A stretch of DNA of 8,372 nucleotides from Flavobacteriales bacterium (GCA_002728175.1 PBVH01000014.1:12063-20434); one strand, 5' to 3'; numbered from the stretch's first letter, positions 1 to 7,919 are shown. Numbers and translations are program-made. The notes: generated by a model from the letters alone, not told the origin.

Positions 1-1584
1 TCAGAAAGAACAAATTCTGTCATAGAACCAAAGCTTTCTATGCAGTGGTTTTGTAAAATGAAAGAATTTTCTAAACCAGCACTTGATAATGTACTGAATG
101 ACAATATAAAATTTCATCCAAAAAAATTTAAAAACACTTACAAACATTGGCTAGAAAATATAAAAGACTGGTGTGTATCAAGACAACTTTGGTGGGGTCA
201 ACAAATTCCAGCATACTACTATGATGGGAATAAATTTGTTGTTGCAAAAAACAAAGAAGAAGCACTTATTTTGGCTCGAAAGAAAAATCCAAATATTAAT
301 TTAAATGATTTAAAACAAGATGAAGATGTTTTAGACACATGGTTTTCCTCATGGCTTTGGCCAATATCAGTTTTTGATGGAATAAGAAATCCAAATAATA
401 AAGAAATTAATTATTATTATCCAACAAATGATTTGGTTACAGCTCCAGAAATTTTATTTTTTTGGGTTGCAAGAATGATTATGGCAGGCTATGAGTATAA
501 AAATGATATGCCATTTAAAAACGTATATTTAACTGGAATTGTTAGAGACAAATTAGGAAGAAAAATGAGTAAATCTCTTGGAAATTCTCCAGATCCTATT
601 GCTTTGATTGATAAATATGGTGCAGATGGTGTTAGAGTCGGTATGTTATTATGTTCACCTGCAGGAAATGATCTGCCTTTTAACGAAAATTTATGTGAAC
701 AGGGAAGAAATTTCTCAAATAAAATTTGGAATGCATTTAGGCTTATCAAAAGTTGGAAAGTTGAAGAAATTGAACAAACCAAATCATCTGAAATGGCAAT
801 ACTATGGTTTGAAAATAAACTAAATAAAGAACTAGAAGAAATAAATAAATCATTTAAAACTTATCGAATTTCAGAAGCTCTAATGACTACATACAAATTA
901 ATTTGGGATGATTTTTGTTCTATTTATTTAGAAATAATCAAACCTGCTTATGGATTACCAATTGACAAAAAATCTTACGACCATACTGTTGACTTTTTAG
1001 AAAAGTTATTAAAATCACTTCATCCATTTTCCCCATTTATAACTGAAGAAATATGGCATCTTATAAAAGACAGAAACGATGATATCATAATTTCAGACTG
1101 GCCAAAAACTAAAACTTATGATGAAAATTTAATTCAACAGTTTTCTACAGCTCTAGAAGTTGTTTCGTGTATAAGAAATTTTAGAAAAGAAAAAAATATT
1201 CAATTGAAACAAAAAATATCTTTATTAGTTAAACAAAAAGTTAAAACAAAAAGTATTTTTTATTCAGTAATTTGCAAATTAGCTAATATAGATGAAATTT
1301 CAGTTGTCGAAAAGAATACAAGTCCATCTTATTCATTTATGATTGGATCTGATGAATATTTTATTCCTTATAATGACTCAATCGATATGGCAGAAGAAGT
1401 AAAGAAAATTGAAAAAGAAATAGAATACATAAGAGGATTTATTAAAATTGTTAATAATAAATTATCAAATCAAAACTTTATTAAAAAAGCACCAAAAAAT
1501 TTAGTTGAGTCAGAAAAAAATAAACTTAAGGATGGAAATATTAAATTAGAAATTTTAACCAATAAATTAAAAAATCTAAAATAA
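1..1584 (+). CDS. valS: Valyl-tRNA synthetase, C-terminal part (5' truncated by window edge)
   Basis: This is a class Ia aminoacyl-tRNA synthetase that charges tRNA-Val with valine in the cytoplasm. The frame is open from base 1, giving 527 visible residues, and the first residues (SERTNSVIEP, then LSMQWF) match the end of the CP1 editing region, so the ATG at 40 is internal. The usual family length is about 870-950 residues, so roughly 350 residues, including the HIGH motif, lie upstream. Visible in order: the WCVSRQLWWG motif near residues 56-65, the catalytic-core stretches DVLDTWFSS and FFWVARMIMAG, and the KMSKS loop at bases 562-576. The helical anticodon-binding domain starts near residue 236. 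A C-terminal lysine- and glutamate-rich coiled-coil tRNA-binding arm starts near residue 463 and is typical of ValRS. The TAPEILFFW and YLTGIVRDKLGRKMSKS wording fits Bacteroidota ValRS (from memory). The stop lies 3 bases from the converging lipoprotein gene's stop. Identity is very secure. Confidence 0.97.
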   Translation, partial: SERTNSVIEPKLSMQWFCKMKEFSKPALDNVLNDNIKFHPKKFKNTYKHWLENIKDWCVSRQLWWGQQIPAYYYDGNKFVVAKNKEEALILARKKNPNINLNDLKQDEDVLDTWFSSWLWPISVFDGIRNPNNKEINYYYPTNDLVTAPEILFFWVARMIMAGYEYKNDMPFKNVYLTGIVRDKLGRKMSKSLGNSPDPIALIDKYGADGVRVGMLLCSPAGNDLPFNENLCEQGRNFSNKIWNAFRLIKSWKVEEIEQTKSSEMAILWFENKLNKELEEINKSFKTYRISEALMTTYKLIWDDFCSIYLEIIKPAYGLPIDKKSYDHTVDFLEKLLKSLHPFSPFITEEIWHLIKDRNDDIIISDWPKTKTYDENLIQQFSTALEVVSCIRNFRKEKNIQLKQKISLLVKQKVKTKSIFYSVICKLANIDEISVVEKNTSPSYSFMIGSDEYFIPYNDSIDMAEEVKKIEKEIEYIRGFIKIVNNKLSNQNFIKKAPKNLVESEKNKLKDGNIKLEILTNKLKNLK

Positions 1585-1600
1585 TATTTACCACATATTA
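1582..1600. terminator. Possible bidirectional intrinsic terminator between convergent genes
   Basis: TAATAT (1582-1587) and ATATTA (1595-1600) are perfect inverted repeats around a 7-base loop. On the plus strand the stem is followed by a T-rich tail at 1602-1614 (five T, A, seven T). On the minus strand it is followed by TTTTAGATTTTTT (1581 down to about 1569). The hairpin includes the valS stop codon and the end of the small lipoprotein gene, so it could end transcription from both sides. The stem has only six A/T pairs and is thermodynamically weak, and such palindromes arise by chance in DNA this A/T-rich. The placement and the two T tails are the main support. Confidence 0.35.
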
Positions 1601-1695
1601 GTTTTTATTTTTTTACCACCATCGCATTTTTTTGAAGTAGAACACGACACTAAAAAAAAACTTGATAGTAAAATAAGAATCAATACTTTTTTCAT
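1588..1695 (-). CDS. Small lipoprotein, 35 residues, coupled to the upstream secreted protein gene
   Basis: The reading frame gives a 35-residue protein starting MKKVLILILLSSFFLVSC and ending STSKKCDGGKKIKTNMW. It has a charged n-region (KK), a hydrophobic h-region at residues 4-15 and a good lipobox, L15-V16-S17-C18. Signal peptidase II would cleave before C18, leaving an 18-residue lipidated peptide with a second cysteine (C24) and five lysines. It is therefore predicted to be membrane-anchored, in the inner or outer membrane. Its ATG (1695-1693) overlaps the TGA (1694-1692) of the 900-residue gene as ATGA, which suggests translational coupling and one mRNA. The stop faces the valS stop 3 bases away. 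Codon use is A/T-rich like its neighbours. A run of nine T (1660-1652 on this strand) lies in the signal-peptide codons. Function is unknown; I have an unverified impression that similar CDG-containing mini-lipoproteins exist in Bacteroidota. Confidence 0.72.
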   Translation of the reverse strand: MKKVLILILLSSFFLVSCSTSKKCDGGKKIKTNMW

Positions 1696-4394
1696 TTCTT
1701 TATTATTTGTTTTGTGTATATACCTCCATCTAACTCCAAACTTACAAAATATATACCACTTCTATAGCCGTTTAAATTAAGCTCTTGGATGTTTTTACCA
1801 AAGTTGGCACTTATTTTTTCTTTCTTAAATAATAACTTTCCATTTTCATTAAAAATTAACATATTATATAAGCAGCTTTTTTGTAAATTAAAAGTAATAT
1901 TTATATTTTCTGAAGTTGGATTTGGATATAAATTAATATTTAATTTATCATGAAAATCATTAGTAGATGATAATATATCATTTGCAGAATTTATATTTGT
2001 TTGATATATTCCGTTTCCATGGGTTGCAACAACAAGCAAACCATCGTTCTGCCTGTAGGTTAAATATTCAACAACTACAGAACCAATTGTATTACTTGCA
2101 ATTTGCTTCCAGATTGTATTTTCTCCATCCAATTTAGAGGTTCCAAAAAGACCAACAGATGTTCCAACAAGATATAAAGTATCATTTGCAAGAGGAATAA
2201 TTTCTGCTGTTCTACATGATGGTCCATTTCCTGAACCACTTGCATTTTGCTCTAAATTACCGGCAATTTTAGTCCAATTTTGACCACCATCTAAACTATG
2301 AAATAATGAGTAAACAGAATAATTTGAATATACAACTATAATTTCTTCTGCATTGTCAGGGTTAACAGCTATATCGTAACAGTATGAATTCATTCCTGTT
2401 AGAATGTTTGGGAGTTTAACTACTGATGGGTCACCAACATTAGCGTTATCAATTCTATAAATATATTTATTTTGGGTACCCAAGTAAACAATGTTTGGAG
2501 GATTTTTAGATGTTTCAATTACAGAAATTTTATAATTAGGATTTAACAGAGAATCGCTAAATACTTCCCATCCTAAATCCGATTTTGCATGAGAATTATT
2601 ATATGGTATATTAGAAATTGAATTATTTCTCCAAAGTTTATTTTTAGCAGCTAAATAAATAATATCTGAATTTTTATCCATAGCCATTGGATTTATAAAC
2701 ATATAATCATTACTATCAATTGATAATGGATCCATTCTGTTAAATGCTAATCTGTTTGCATTAGTATCTAATTTCATTTTATACATAACACCTCTTTGAA
2801 TTGTTAAATAAAAGTCCTCTTCGTTGTTTGCAATACCACCAAAAGCACCATCACCATTAAACGGCATTGACCATGAAGAAGTAATATTATCATTAAATGT
2901 TATAAAATTCCCATTATCCTGAAAACCTCCATGCATAACTTGAGAATTTGGATTTCTACTAATTGTTACGGCATATAATTGTGATGTGTAATATCCATTA
3001 TTTAGTGATTCCCACTTAACTGTATCTTTAAAGGTATCAAAAGATTTGTATACACCACCGTCTGTTGCAGATAAAATTACTTTATTGTCTGATGGTAAAA
3101 AAAGTAAATCATGTTGATCGGGATGATGATTTTCATATACTCCCCAATTTCCATCTCCTTCACTAGAACCAACTCTGTAACCTCCTATTATTGATGTGTT
3201 ATTTGGAGTTGTAAAACCATCTGTAGATCTCCATAAATTTGTACCACCGATATAAACTAAATTTGGATCACTTGGGTGAACCTTAACCATTAAATCATAA
3301 CCTCCTTGAGCATTAAAATTATCAAAACTAGTGTTCTGATTTGCTGGAATATTTAAAGATAAATCAACCCAACTGTTTGAACTAGCATTGTATTTCCACA
3401 AAGATGTCCAAGTAACTCCATTAAAAAAAACATCTGTTCTCTGACCATAATTGTCTGTTTCTGCAGCTAGAAAATAAACTTCATCTTCATTTGAAGGATT
3501 AATTCCTATTGCAATTCTTCCATATACTGGGCTGAATAAAGAATCTGTTATATTTTGCCAATTTTTTCCATCAACTGATTTCCATATGCCGCGACCATTT
3601 GCTGACCCATCACTACTTAGGGTTGCATATACAGTTCCAGTACTTGTAATTTCAACATTTGTGTAATAAGAGTTTCCTCCTAGCTCTTTTTGCCAATTTA
3701 TTCCACCATCTTCACTTTTGTAAATTGATCCATATGTGGCAGCATATAAAACATCAAGTGTATCATTTGAAGGATCAGTTTTAATATTCCAAATAAAATC
3801 AAAATCACTATCAAATCCATTTGTATTTGTAGCCGTAAAAGGTAAAGAATCCCAACTTAAACCACTATCTACAGATTTATAAATTCCATTTCCTTGATAA
3901 TAAGCCTCTCCTCCACTTGCAGAGCTTCCAGTTAACTCACCAGAACCAAAATACCAAATATTTTCTTTACCAGCACGAATATCTTGAGATACACAAGTTA
4001 CATTGTGTAATTGGTTTGGATCTGTTGTTTTTACCCATGATTGTCCTCCGTCAACTGATCGGAACATACCTCCACTTGCACCACCAGCAAAAATTATATT
4101 TTCATTTAAAACATCTAATGCAATTGCTCTTGTTCTACCACCCACATTATACGGACCTCGATGAATCCAACTATTATTAATTTGATTATTTTCTTTTGGT
4201 AGTGTTTTTGCAAACATTCTTTCCTTTTTTCTAATATCTCTAGGAATTTCTCTAGTTACAGGATCCATCAACCTAAGCTTTTCCCATACAATTCTTTCTG
4301 AGGGATTATCTAACGTATACACTATATTATTATTTTTATTATTACATGAAGCAAACAAAATAAAAAATAGTATAAAAATTGTATATTTATTCAT
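1692..4394 (-). CDS. Secreted Asp-box (BNR/sortilin-like) beta-propeller protein with T9SS C-terminal sorting domain
   Basis: This is a 900-residue exported protein. Residues 1-17 form a signal with a lipobox-like end (F14-A15-S16-C17), followed by an N-rich linker. Residues about 75-800 carry degenerate Asp-box repeats (S/T-x-D-x-G-x-x-W): SVDGGQSW at 113-120, SVDSGLSW at 174-181, SEDGGINW at 227-234, SVDGKNW at 273-279 (one residue short), STDGF at 390 and SLDGGQNW at 700-707. This is the pattern of multi-bladed propellers often labelled BNR, VPS10 or exo-sialidase-like; I see no sialidase catalytic set, so enzyme activity is not supported. Residues about 819-900 form a type A T9SS sorting domain with YPNPTSENI at 823-831, GIYFVSLE near 880-887 and a basic end (KQIIKK), predicting passage through the T9SS and surface attachment or release. 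The ATG at 4394 is preceded in frame by a TAA two codons upstream, so the start is firm. The stop overlaps the small lipoprotein's start. Ligand and role are unknown. Confidence 0.9.
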   Translation of the reverse strand: MNKYTIFILFFILFASCNNKNNNIVYTLDNPSERIVWEKLRLMDPVTREIPRDIRKKERMFAKTLPKENNQINNSWIHRGPYNVGGRTRAIALDVLNENIIFAGGASGGMFRSVDGGQSWVKTTDPNQLHNVTCVSQDIRAGKENIWYFGSGELTGSSASGGEAYYQGNGIYKSVDSGLSWDSLPFTATNTNGFDSDFDFIWNIKTDPSNDTLDVLYAATYGSIYKSEDGGINWQKELGGNSYYTNVEITSTGTVYATLSSDGSANGRGIWKSVDGKNWQNITDSLFSPVYGRIAIGINPSNEDEVYFLAAETDNYGQRTDVFFNGVTWTSLWKYNASSNSWVDLSLNIPANQNTSFDNFNAQGGYDLMVKVHPSDPNLVYIGGTNLWRSTDGFTTPNNTSIIGGYRVGSSEGDGNWGVYENHHPDQHDLLFLPSDNKVILSATDGGVYKSFDTFKDTVKWESLNNGYYTSQLYAVTISRNPNSQVMHGGFQDNGNFITFNDNITSSWSMPFNGDGAFGGIANNEEDFYLTIQRGVMYKMKLDTNANRLAFNRMDPLSIDSNDYMFINPMAMDKNSDIIYLAAKNKLWRNNSISNIPYNNSHAKSDLGWEVFSDSLLNPNYKISVIETSKNPPNIVYLGTQNKYIYRIDNANVGDPSVVKLPNILTGMNSYCYDIAVNPDNAEEIIVVYSNYSVYSLFHSLDGGQNWTKIAGNLEQNASGSGNGPSCRTAEIIPLANDTLYLVGTSVGLFGTSKLDGENTIWKQIASNTIGSVVVEYLTYRQNDGLLVVATHGNGIYQTNINSANDILSSTNDFHDKLNINLYPNPTSENINITFNLQKSCLYNMLIFNENGKLLFKKEKISANFGKNIQELNLNGYRSGIYFVSLELDGGIYTKQIIKK

Positions 4395-4493
4395 TGTTTA
4401 AAGTATAAAAGTTAGTTGTAAAAATATCAAATAAAATTTTGAAATCAACAATACTAATAAAAATGTAAATTTGCCTTAAATAACTTTTGATAA
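4395..4493. other. Divergent intergenic region between propeller gene and icmF
   Basis: These 99 A/T-rich bases separate two divergent starts and must hold the promoter of each unless transcription enters from outside. The plus-strand candidate is listed separately. On the minus strand the best match is TAACTTTT (4414-4407), one base off TAnnTTTG, but no TTG lies at a suitable distance: the nearest are 13 and 31 bases upstream. That promoter is therefore unresolved. Neither start has a Shine-Dalgarno sequence. I see no operator-like palindrome or riboswitch, and the space is too short for a cobalamin riboswitch. Confidence 0.6.
4438..4473 (+). promoter_or_regulatory. Candidate Bacteroidota-type promoter for icmF
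   Basis: TAAATTTG at 4466-4473 is a perfect match to the Bacteroidota -7 consensus TAnnTTTG. A TTTG at 4438-4441 could be the -33 element, but the spacer is 24 bases, slightly longer than the usual 17-23. Transcription would start near 4480, leaving a 5' leader of about 14 bases with no Shine-Dalgarno motif, which is normal for this phylum. A second near match, TAACTTTT at 4481-4488, would put the start site at or inside the start codon and is less likely. Confidence 0.4.
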
Positions 4494-7400
4494 ATGGATA
4501 AAGAAAAATATATTCCAGTAAATAAAATTAGAATAGTAACTGCTGCAAGTCTATTTGACGGGCACGATGCAGCCATTAATATAATGCGAAGAATTATTCA
4601 ATCTACAGGATGTGAAGTAATACACTTAGGTCACGACAGAAGTGTAGCTGATGTTGTGAATTGTGCAATTGAAGAAGATGCTAATGCAATCGCTATGACG
4701 TCATATCAAGGAGGTCATACTGAATATTTAAAGTATATGTACGACTTATTAAAAGAAAAAAAAGCTAGTCATATAAAGATTTTTGCTGGAGGAGGTGGTA
4801 CAATATTACCCGAAGAAATTAAAGAATTAGAAAAATATGGAATAACTAAAGTTTATCATCCTGATGATGGAAGAAAAATGGGTTTACAAGGTATGATTAA
4901 TGATCTAGTTAAAAAATCTGATTTTTTAATTGGAGCCAAACTTAATGGTAAAATTAATGAAATTAAAAATAAAAATATAAATGCAATTTCTAGAATGATT
5001 TCAGCAGCAGAAAACTGTTCTGATTTACATCAAGATTCAATTCTTAAAATTGTTAAAACTGCAAAAAAATCAAAAGTACCAGTGATTGGTATCACAGGCA
5101 CTGGAGGAGCTGGAAAATCATCATTAATAGACGAACTTGTTAGAAGATTTTTATCAGATTTTTCAGAAAAAAATATTGCAATAATTTCTGTTGATCCATC
5201 TAAAAGAAAATCTGGTGGTGCACTTCTAGGTGATAGAATAAGAATGAATTCAATCAGTTCTGAGCGAGTTTACATGAGATCTTTAGCAACAAGGCAAGCT
5301 AATCTTGCTTTATCAGCACATGTAAATATTGCTCTTGACATATTAAAAGTAGCAAAATTTGATTTGATAATTTTAGAAACTTCTGGTATAGGGCAATCTG
5401 ATACAGAAATTATAGACCACTCAGATATTTCTTTGTACGTAATGACTCCTGAATATGGAGCTGCAACCCAACTTGAAAAAATTGATATGTTAGATTATGC
5501 AGATCTTGTTGCAATAAATAAATTTGATAAAAAAGGAAGCTTGGACGCAATAAGAGATGTAAAAAAACAATACCAAAGAAATTCACAAAGATTTAATGAA
5601 GATTTTATTAATATGCCAGTTTATGGAACAATTGCCTCTCAATTTAATGATCCTGCAACAAACAATCTTTACAGTGAAATAATTTCAACTTTAAACAAAA
5701 AAAAATTAATTAATTATAATTCTTCATTTAAAGTTCAAAAAAACTTAGACGAAAAAAATTATATAATTCCTCCAAAAAGAGTAAGATACTTATCTGAAAT
5801 AGCAGAAAAAAATCGTGAATACAATAAATTAGTAGATCAACAAAAAGACATAGCCCAAAATCTCTATGCATTAGATCTTTCAAAAAAACTATTAAAAAAC
5901 TCATCTAATAATACAATTGATAATATTCAAAAAAAATATAATGAGCTTGAAGTTAAATTATTACCAGAAAGTAAATTGTTGATAGAAAATTGGAAAAAGC
6001 TAAAAAATAATTATTCAAATGAAATCTATAAATTTAAAGTTAGAGACAAAGAACTGAACATTACTACTTTTACAAAATCTCTATCAAATACCAAAATACC
6101 AAAAATATCATTACCAAAATATACCGCTTGGGGTGATATATTAAAGTGGCAATTACAAGAAAATGTTCCTGGTAAATTTCCATTCACCTCTGGTCTATTT
6201 CCATTTAAACGAGAAGGTGAAGATCCTACAAGAATGTTTGCAGGTGAAGGTGGTCCAGAACGTACAAACAAAAGATTTCATCTGGTTAGTTTAGGAATGG
6301 ATGCTAAAAGATTATCTACAGCATTTGACTCGGTTACACTATATGGAAATGATCCAAACTTAAGACCAGATATATATGGAAAAATTGGAAATGCAGGAGT
6401 TTCAATATGCTGCTTAGATGATTTAAAAAAACTATATTCTGGTTTTGAACTTTCAAATCCTAAAACTTCTGTCAGTATGACTATAAATGGACCTGCTCCA
6501 ATTTTACTTGCCTTTTTTATGAATGCTGCAATAGATCAAGAATGTGAAAAATACATTTTCAAAAATAATCTGCAAAAGCAAATAGAGAAAAAAATAAATA
6601 AAATATATATAGAAAAAAAAGTGAAAAGACCAAAATACCAAGGTAAATTACCTGAAGGAAATAACGGTTTAGGTTTATTTTTATTAGGTGTATCTGGAGA
6701 TGAAGTTTTGGAAAAAGATATTTATGAAAAAATTAAATATGATACTCTTCAAAAAGTTCGCGGAACTGTTCAAGCTGATATTCTAAAAGAAGATCAAGCA
6801 CAAAACACTTGCATCTTCTCAACTGAATTTGCACTAAGAATGATGGGAGATGTTCAAGAATATTTTATTAAAAATAAAGTTAGAAACTTTTACTCTGTTT
6901 CTATTTCAGGCTATCATATTGCTGAAGCTGGAGCAAATCCAATTACCCAGCTTGCATTTACACTGGCCAACGGCTTTACGTATGTTGAGTACTATATTAG
7001 TAGAGGAATGAATATTGATGATTTTGGACCTAATTTATCATTCTTTTTTAGCAACGGAATTGACCCAGAATACGCTGTAATTGGTCGAGTTGCTAGAAGA
7101 TTATGGGCGAAAGCAATGAAAGAAAAATATGGGGCTAATAAAAGAGCTCAAATGCTTAAATATCATATACAAACATCAGGTCGTTCACTTCATGCGCAAG
7201 AAATTGATTTTAATGACATAAGAACTACTTTGCAAGCACTATATGCAATATATGACAACTGTAATTCTCTACATACCAATGCCTATGATGAAGCGATTAC
7301 AACTCCAACAGAAGAATCTGTTAGAAGAGCGATGGCCATACAATTAATCATAAATAAGGAGCTTGGGTTAGCAAAAAATGAAAATCCTATTCAAGGATCC

Positions 7401-7859
7401 TTCATAATTGAAGAACTTACAGATTTAGTAGAAGAAGCAGTACTAATTGAATTTGATAGAATAACAGAAAGAGGCGGTGTTTTAGGAGCAATGGAAAGTA
7501 TGTACCAAAGAAGTAAAATACAAGAAGAAAGTCTATACTATGAACATCTAAAACATACGGGTGAATTCCCAATAATTGGAGTTAATACCTTTTTAAACAA
7601 GCAAGGCTCTCCAACAATAATTCCCAATGAAATTATAAGAGCCACCAAAAAAGAAAAAGATTATCAGATTTCAATGTTAAAAGAACTACACAAAATGAAC
7701 AAAAAAGAATCCAACGATAGGTTAAAACAAGTTAAAAAATCTGCAACAAAAAATAAAAATATTTTTGAAGCCTTAATGGAAACTGTAAAAAAATGTTCTT
7801 TGGGTGAGATTACCAATTCTCTTTTTGATGTTGGTGGTCAATATAGAAGAAATATGTAA
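4494..7859 (+). CDS. icmF: Fused B12-dependent isobutyryl-CoA mutase (IcmF type) with built-in G-protein chaperone
   Basis: This cytoplasmic adenosylcobalamin enzyme is predicted to interconvert isobutyryl-CoA and n-butyryl-CoA; some IcmF enzymes also act on isovaleryl-CoA/pivalyl-CoA. It has 1121 residues, close to known IcmF proteins (about 1080-1100). Residues about 10-145 form the B12-binding domain with FDGHDAA, where H24 is the expected lower cobalt ligand. Residues about 190-395 are a MeaI/MeaB-like GTPase: Walker A GTGGAGKS at 202-209, ETSGIGQSD at 295-303 and NKFD at 342-345. A helical, lysine-rich linker runs to about residue 540. The mutase barrel follows with FPFTSGLFPFKREGEDP from 562, GTVQADILKEDQAQ at 757-770 and SGYHIAEAGA with catalytic H808. 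Aligned to methylmalonyl-CoA mutase, Tyr89 is F569 and Arg207 is Q770, the isobutyryl-type pair. Q760 matches Gln197. A TAA lies directly before the ATG in frame, fixing the start. Automated labels may read methylmalonyl-CoA mutase, which the residues argue against. Substrate in this organism is inferred. Confidence 0.93.
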   Translation: MDKEKYIPVNKIRIVTAASLFDGHDAAINIMRRIIQSTGCEVIHLGHDRSVADVVNCAIEEDANAIAMTSYQGGHTEYLKYMYDLLKEKKASHIKIFAGGGGTILPEEIKELEKYGITKVYHPDDGRKMGLQGMINDLVKKSDFLIGAKLNGKINEIKNKNINAISRMISAAENCSDLHQDSILKIVKTAKKSKVPVIGITGTGGAGKSSLIDELVRRFLSDFSEKNIAIISVDPSKRKSGGALLGDRIRMNSISSERVYMRSLATRQANLALSAHVNIALDILKVAKFDLIILETSGIGQSDTEIIDHSDISLYVMTPEYGAATQLEKIDMLDYADLVAINKFDKKGSLDAIRDVKKQYQRNSQRFNEDFINMPVYGTIASQFNDPATNNLYSEIISTLNKKKLINYNSSFKVQKNLDEKNYIIPPKRVRYLSEIAEKNREYNKLVDQQKDIAQNLYALDLSKKLLKNSSNNTIDNIQKKYNELEVKLLPESKLLIENWKKLKNNYSNEIYKFKVRDKELNITTFTKSLSNTKIPKISLPKYTAWGDILKWQLQENVPGKFPFTSGLFPFKREGEDPTRMFAGEGGPERTNKRFHLVSLGMDAKRLSTAFDSVTLYGNDPNLRPDIYGKIGNAGVSICCLDDLKKLYSGFELSNPKTSVSMTINGPAPILLAFFMNAAIDQECEKYIFKNNLQKQIEKKINKIYIEKKVKRPKYQGKLPEGNNGLGLFLLGVSGDEVLEKDIYEKIKYDTLQKVRGTVQADILKEDQAQNTCIFSTEFALRMMGDVQEYFIKNKVRNFYSVSISGYHIAEAGANPITQLAFTLANGFTYVEYYISRGMNIDDFGPNLSFFFSNGIDPEYAVIGRVARRLWAKAMKEKYGANKRAQMLKYHIQTSGRSLHAQEIDFNDIRTTLQALYAIYDNCNSLHTNAYDEAITTPTEESVRRAMAIQLIINKELGLAKNENPIQGSFIIEELTDLVEEAVLIEFDRITERGGVLGAMESMYQRSKIQEESLYYEHLKHTGEFPIIGVNTFLNKQGSPTIIPNEIIRATKKEKDYQISMLKELHKMNKKESNDRLKQVKKSATKNKNIFEALMETVKKCSLGEITNSLFDVGGQYRRNM

Positions 7860-7876
7860 TGAAAAATAATTATCAA

Positions 7877-7906
7877 TTTGATTTTATTCACAGATAAATA
7901 ATTTAT
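7877..7906 (+). promoter_or_regulatory. Weak promoter candidate upstream of the CNNM gene
   Basis: TTTG at 7877-7880 is followed after 18 bases by TAATTTAT (7899-7906), which has the TA and two of the last four bases of TAnnTTTG. The spacing fits the Bacteroidota pattern and would leave a leader of only about seven bases. In sequence this A/T-rich such matches are cheap. The 60-base gap to icmF on the same strand also allows read-through from icmF, so an own promoter is not required. No convincing terminator hairpin is visible after icmF. Confidence 0.2.
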
Positions 7907-7919
7907 TTTTACAAAAAAT

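Noticed and set aside
175..210. ValRS motif reads LWWGQQIP where many bacteria have WWGHRIP
   Set aside because: Variation at these two positions seems tolerated in the family and the rest of the core is intact; not a sign of a broken or unusual enzyme.
489..782. 97-codon minus-strand open frame inside valS
   Set aside because: Lies wholly opposite conserved ValRS core sequence that includes the KMSKS loop; the translation resembles no family and is explained as a shadow of the real gene.
608..823. 71-codon plus-strand open frame in another frame of valS
   Set aside because: Fully inside the conserved valS frame; no independent start context or recognisable domain.
3917..4180. 87-codon plus-strand frame opposite the propeller gene
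   Set aside because: Histidine-, leucine- and glutamine-rich translation is what the antisense of Asp-box coding sequence gives; no domain or signal.
1692..4394. Sialidase or glycosyl hydrolase function for the propeller protein
   Set aside because: Asp-boxes are structural and I cannot see the arginine triad and other catalytic residues of sialidases; only the fold is supported.
4557..4577. B12 motif DGHDAA instead of the textbook DxHxxG
   Set aside because: The same wording occurs in known IcmF proteins as far as I recall; the cobalt-ligand histidine is present, so it is normal for this subfamily.
5690..6110. Lysine- and asparagine-rich stretch in icmF that looked like an insertion
   Set aside because: It corresponds to the helical linker between G-domain and mutase barrel found in IcmF proteins; total length is near normal and the frame is intact.
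6026..6271. 81-codon minus-strand frame inside icmF
   Set aside because: Antisense to the conserved FPFTSGLFPFKREGEDP region; its openness follows from codon composition of the real gene.
7860..7919. Possible hairpin terminator after icmF (for example ATCAA near TTGAT)
   Set aside because: The arms leave a one-base loop and cannot fold; the other pairings are trivial A/T matches.
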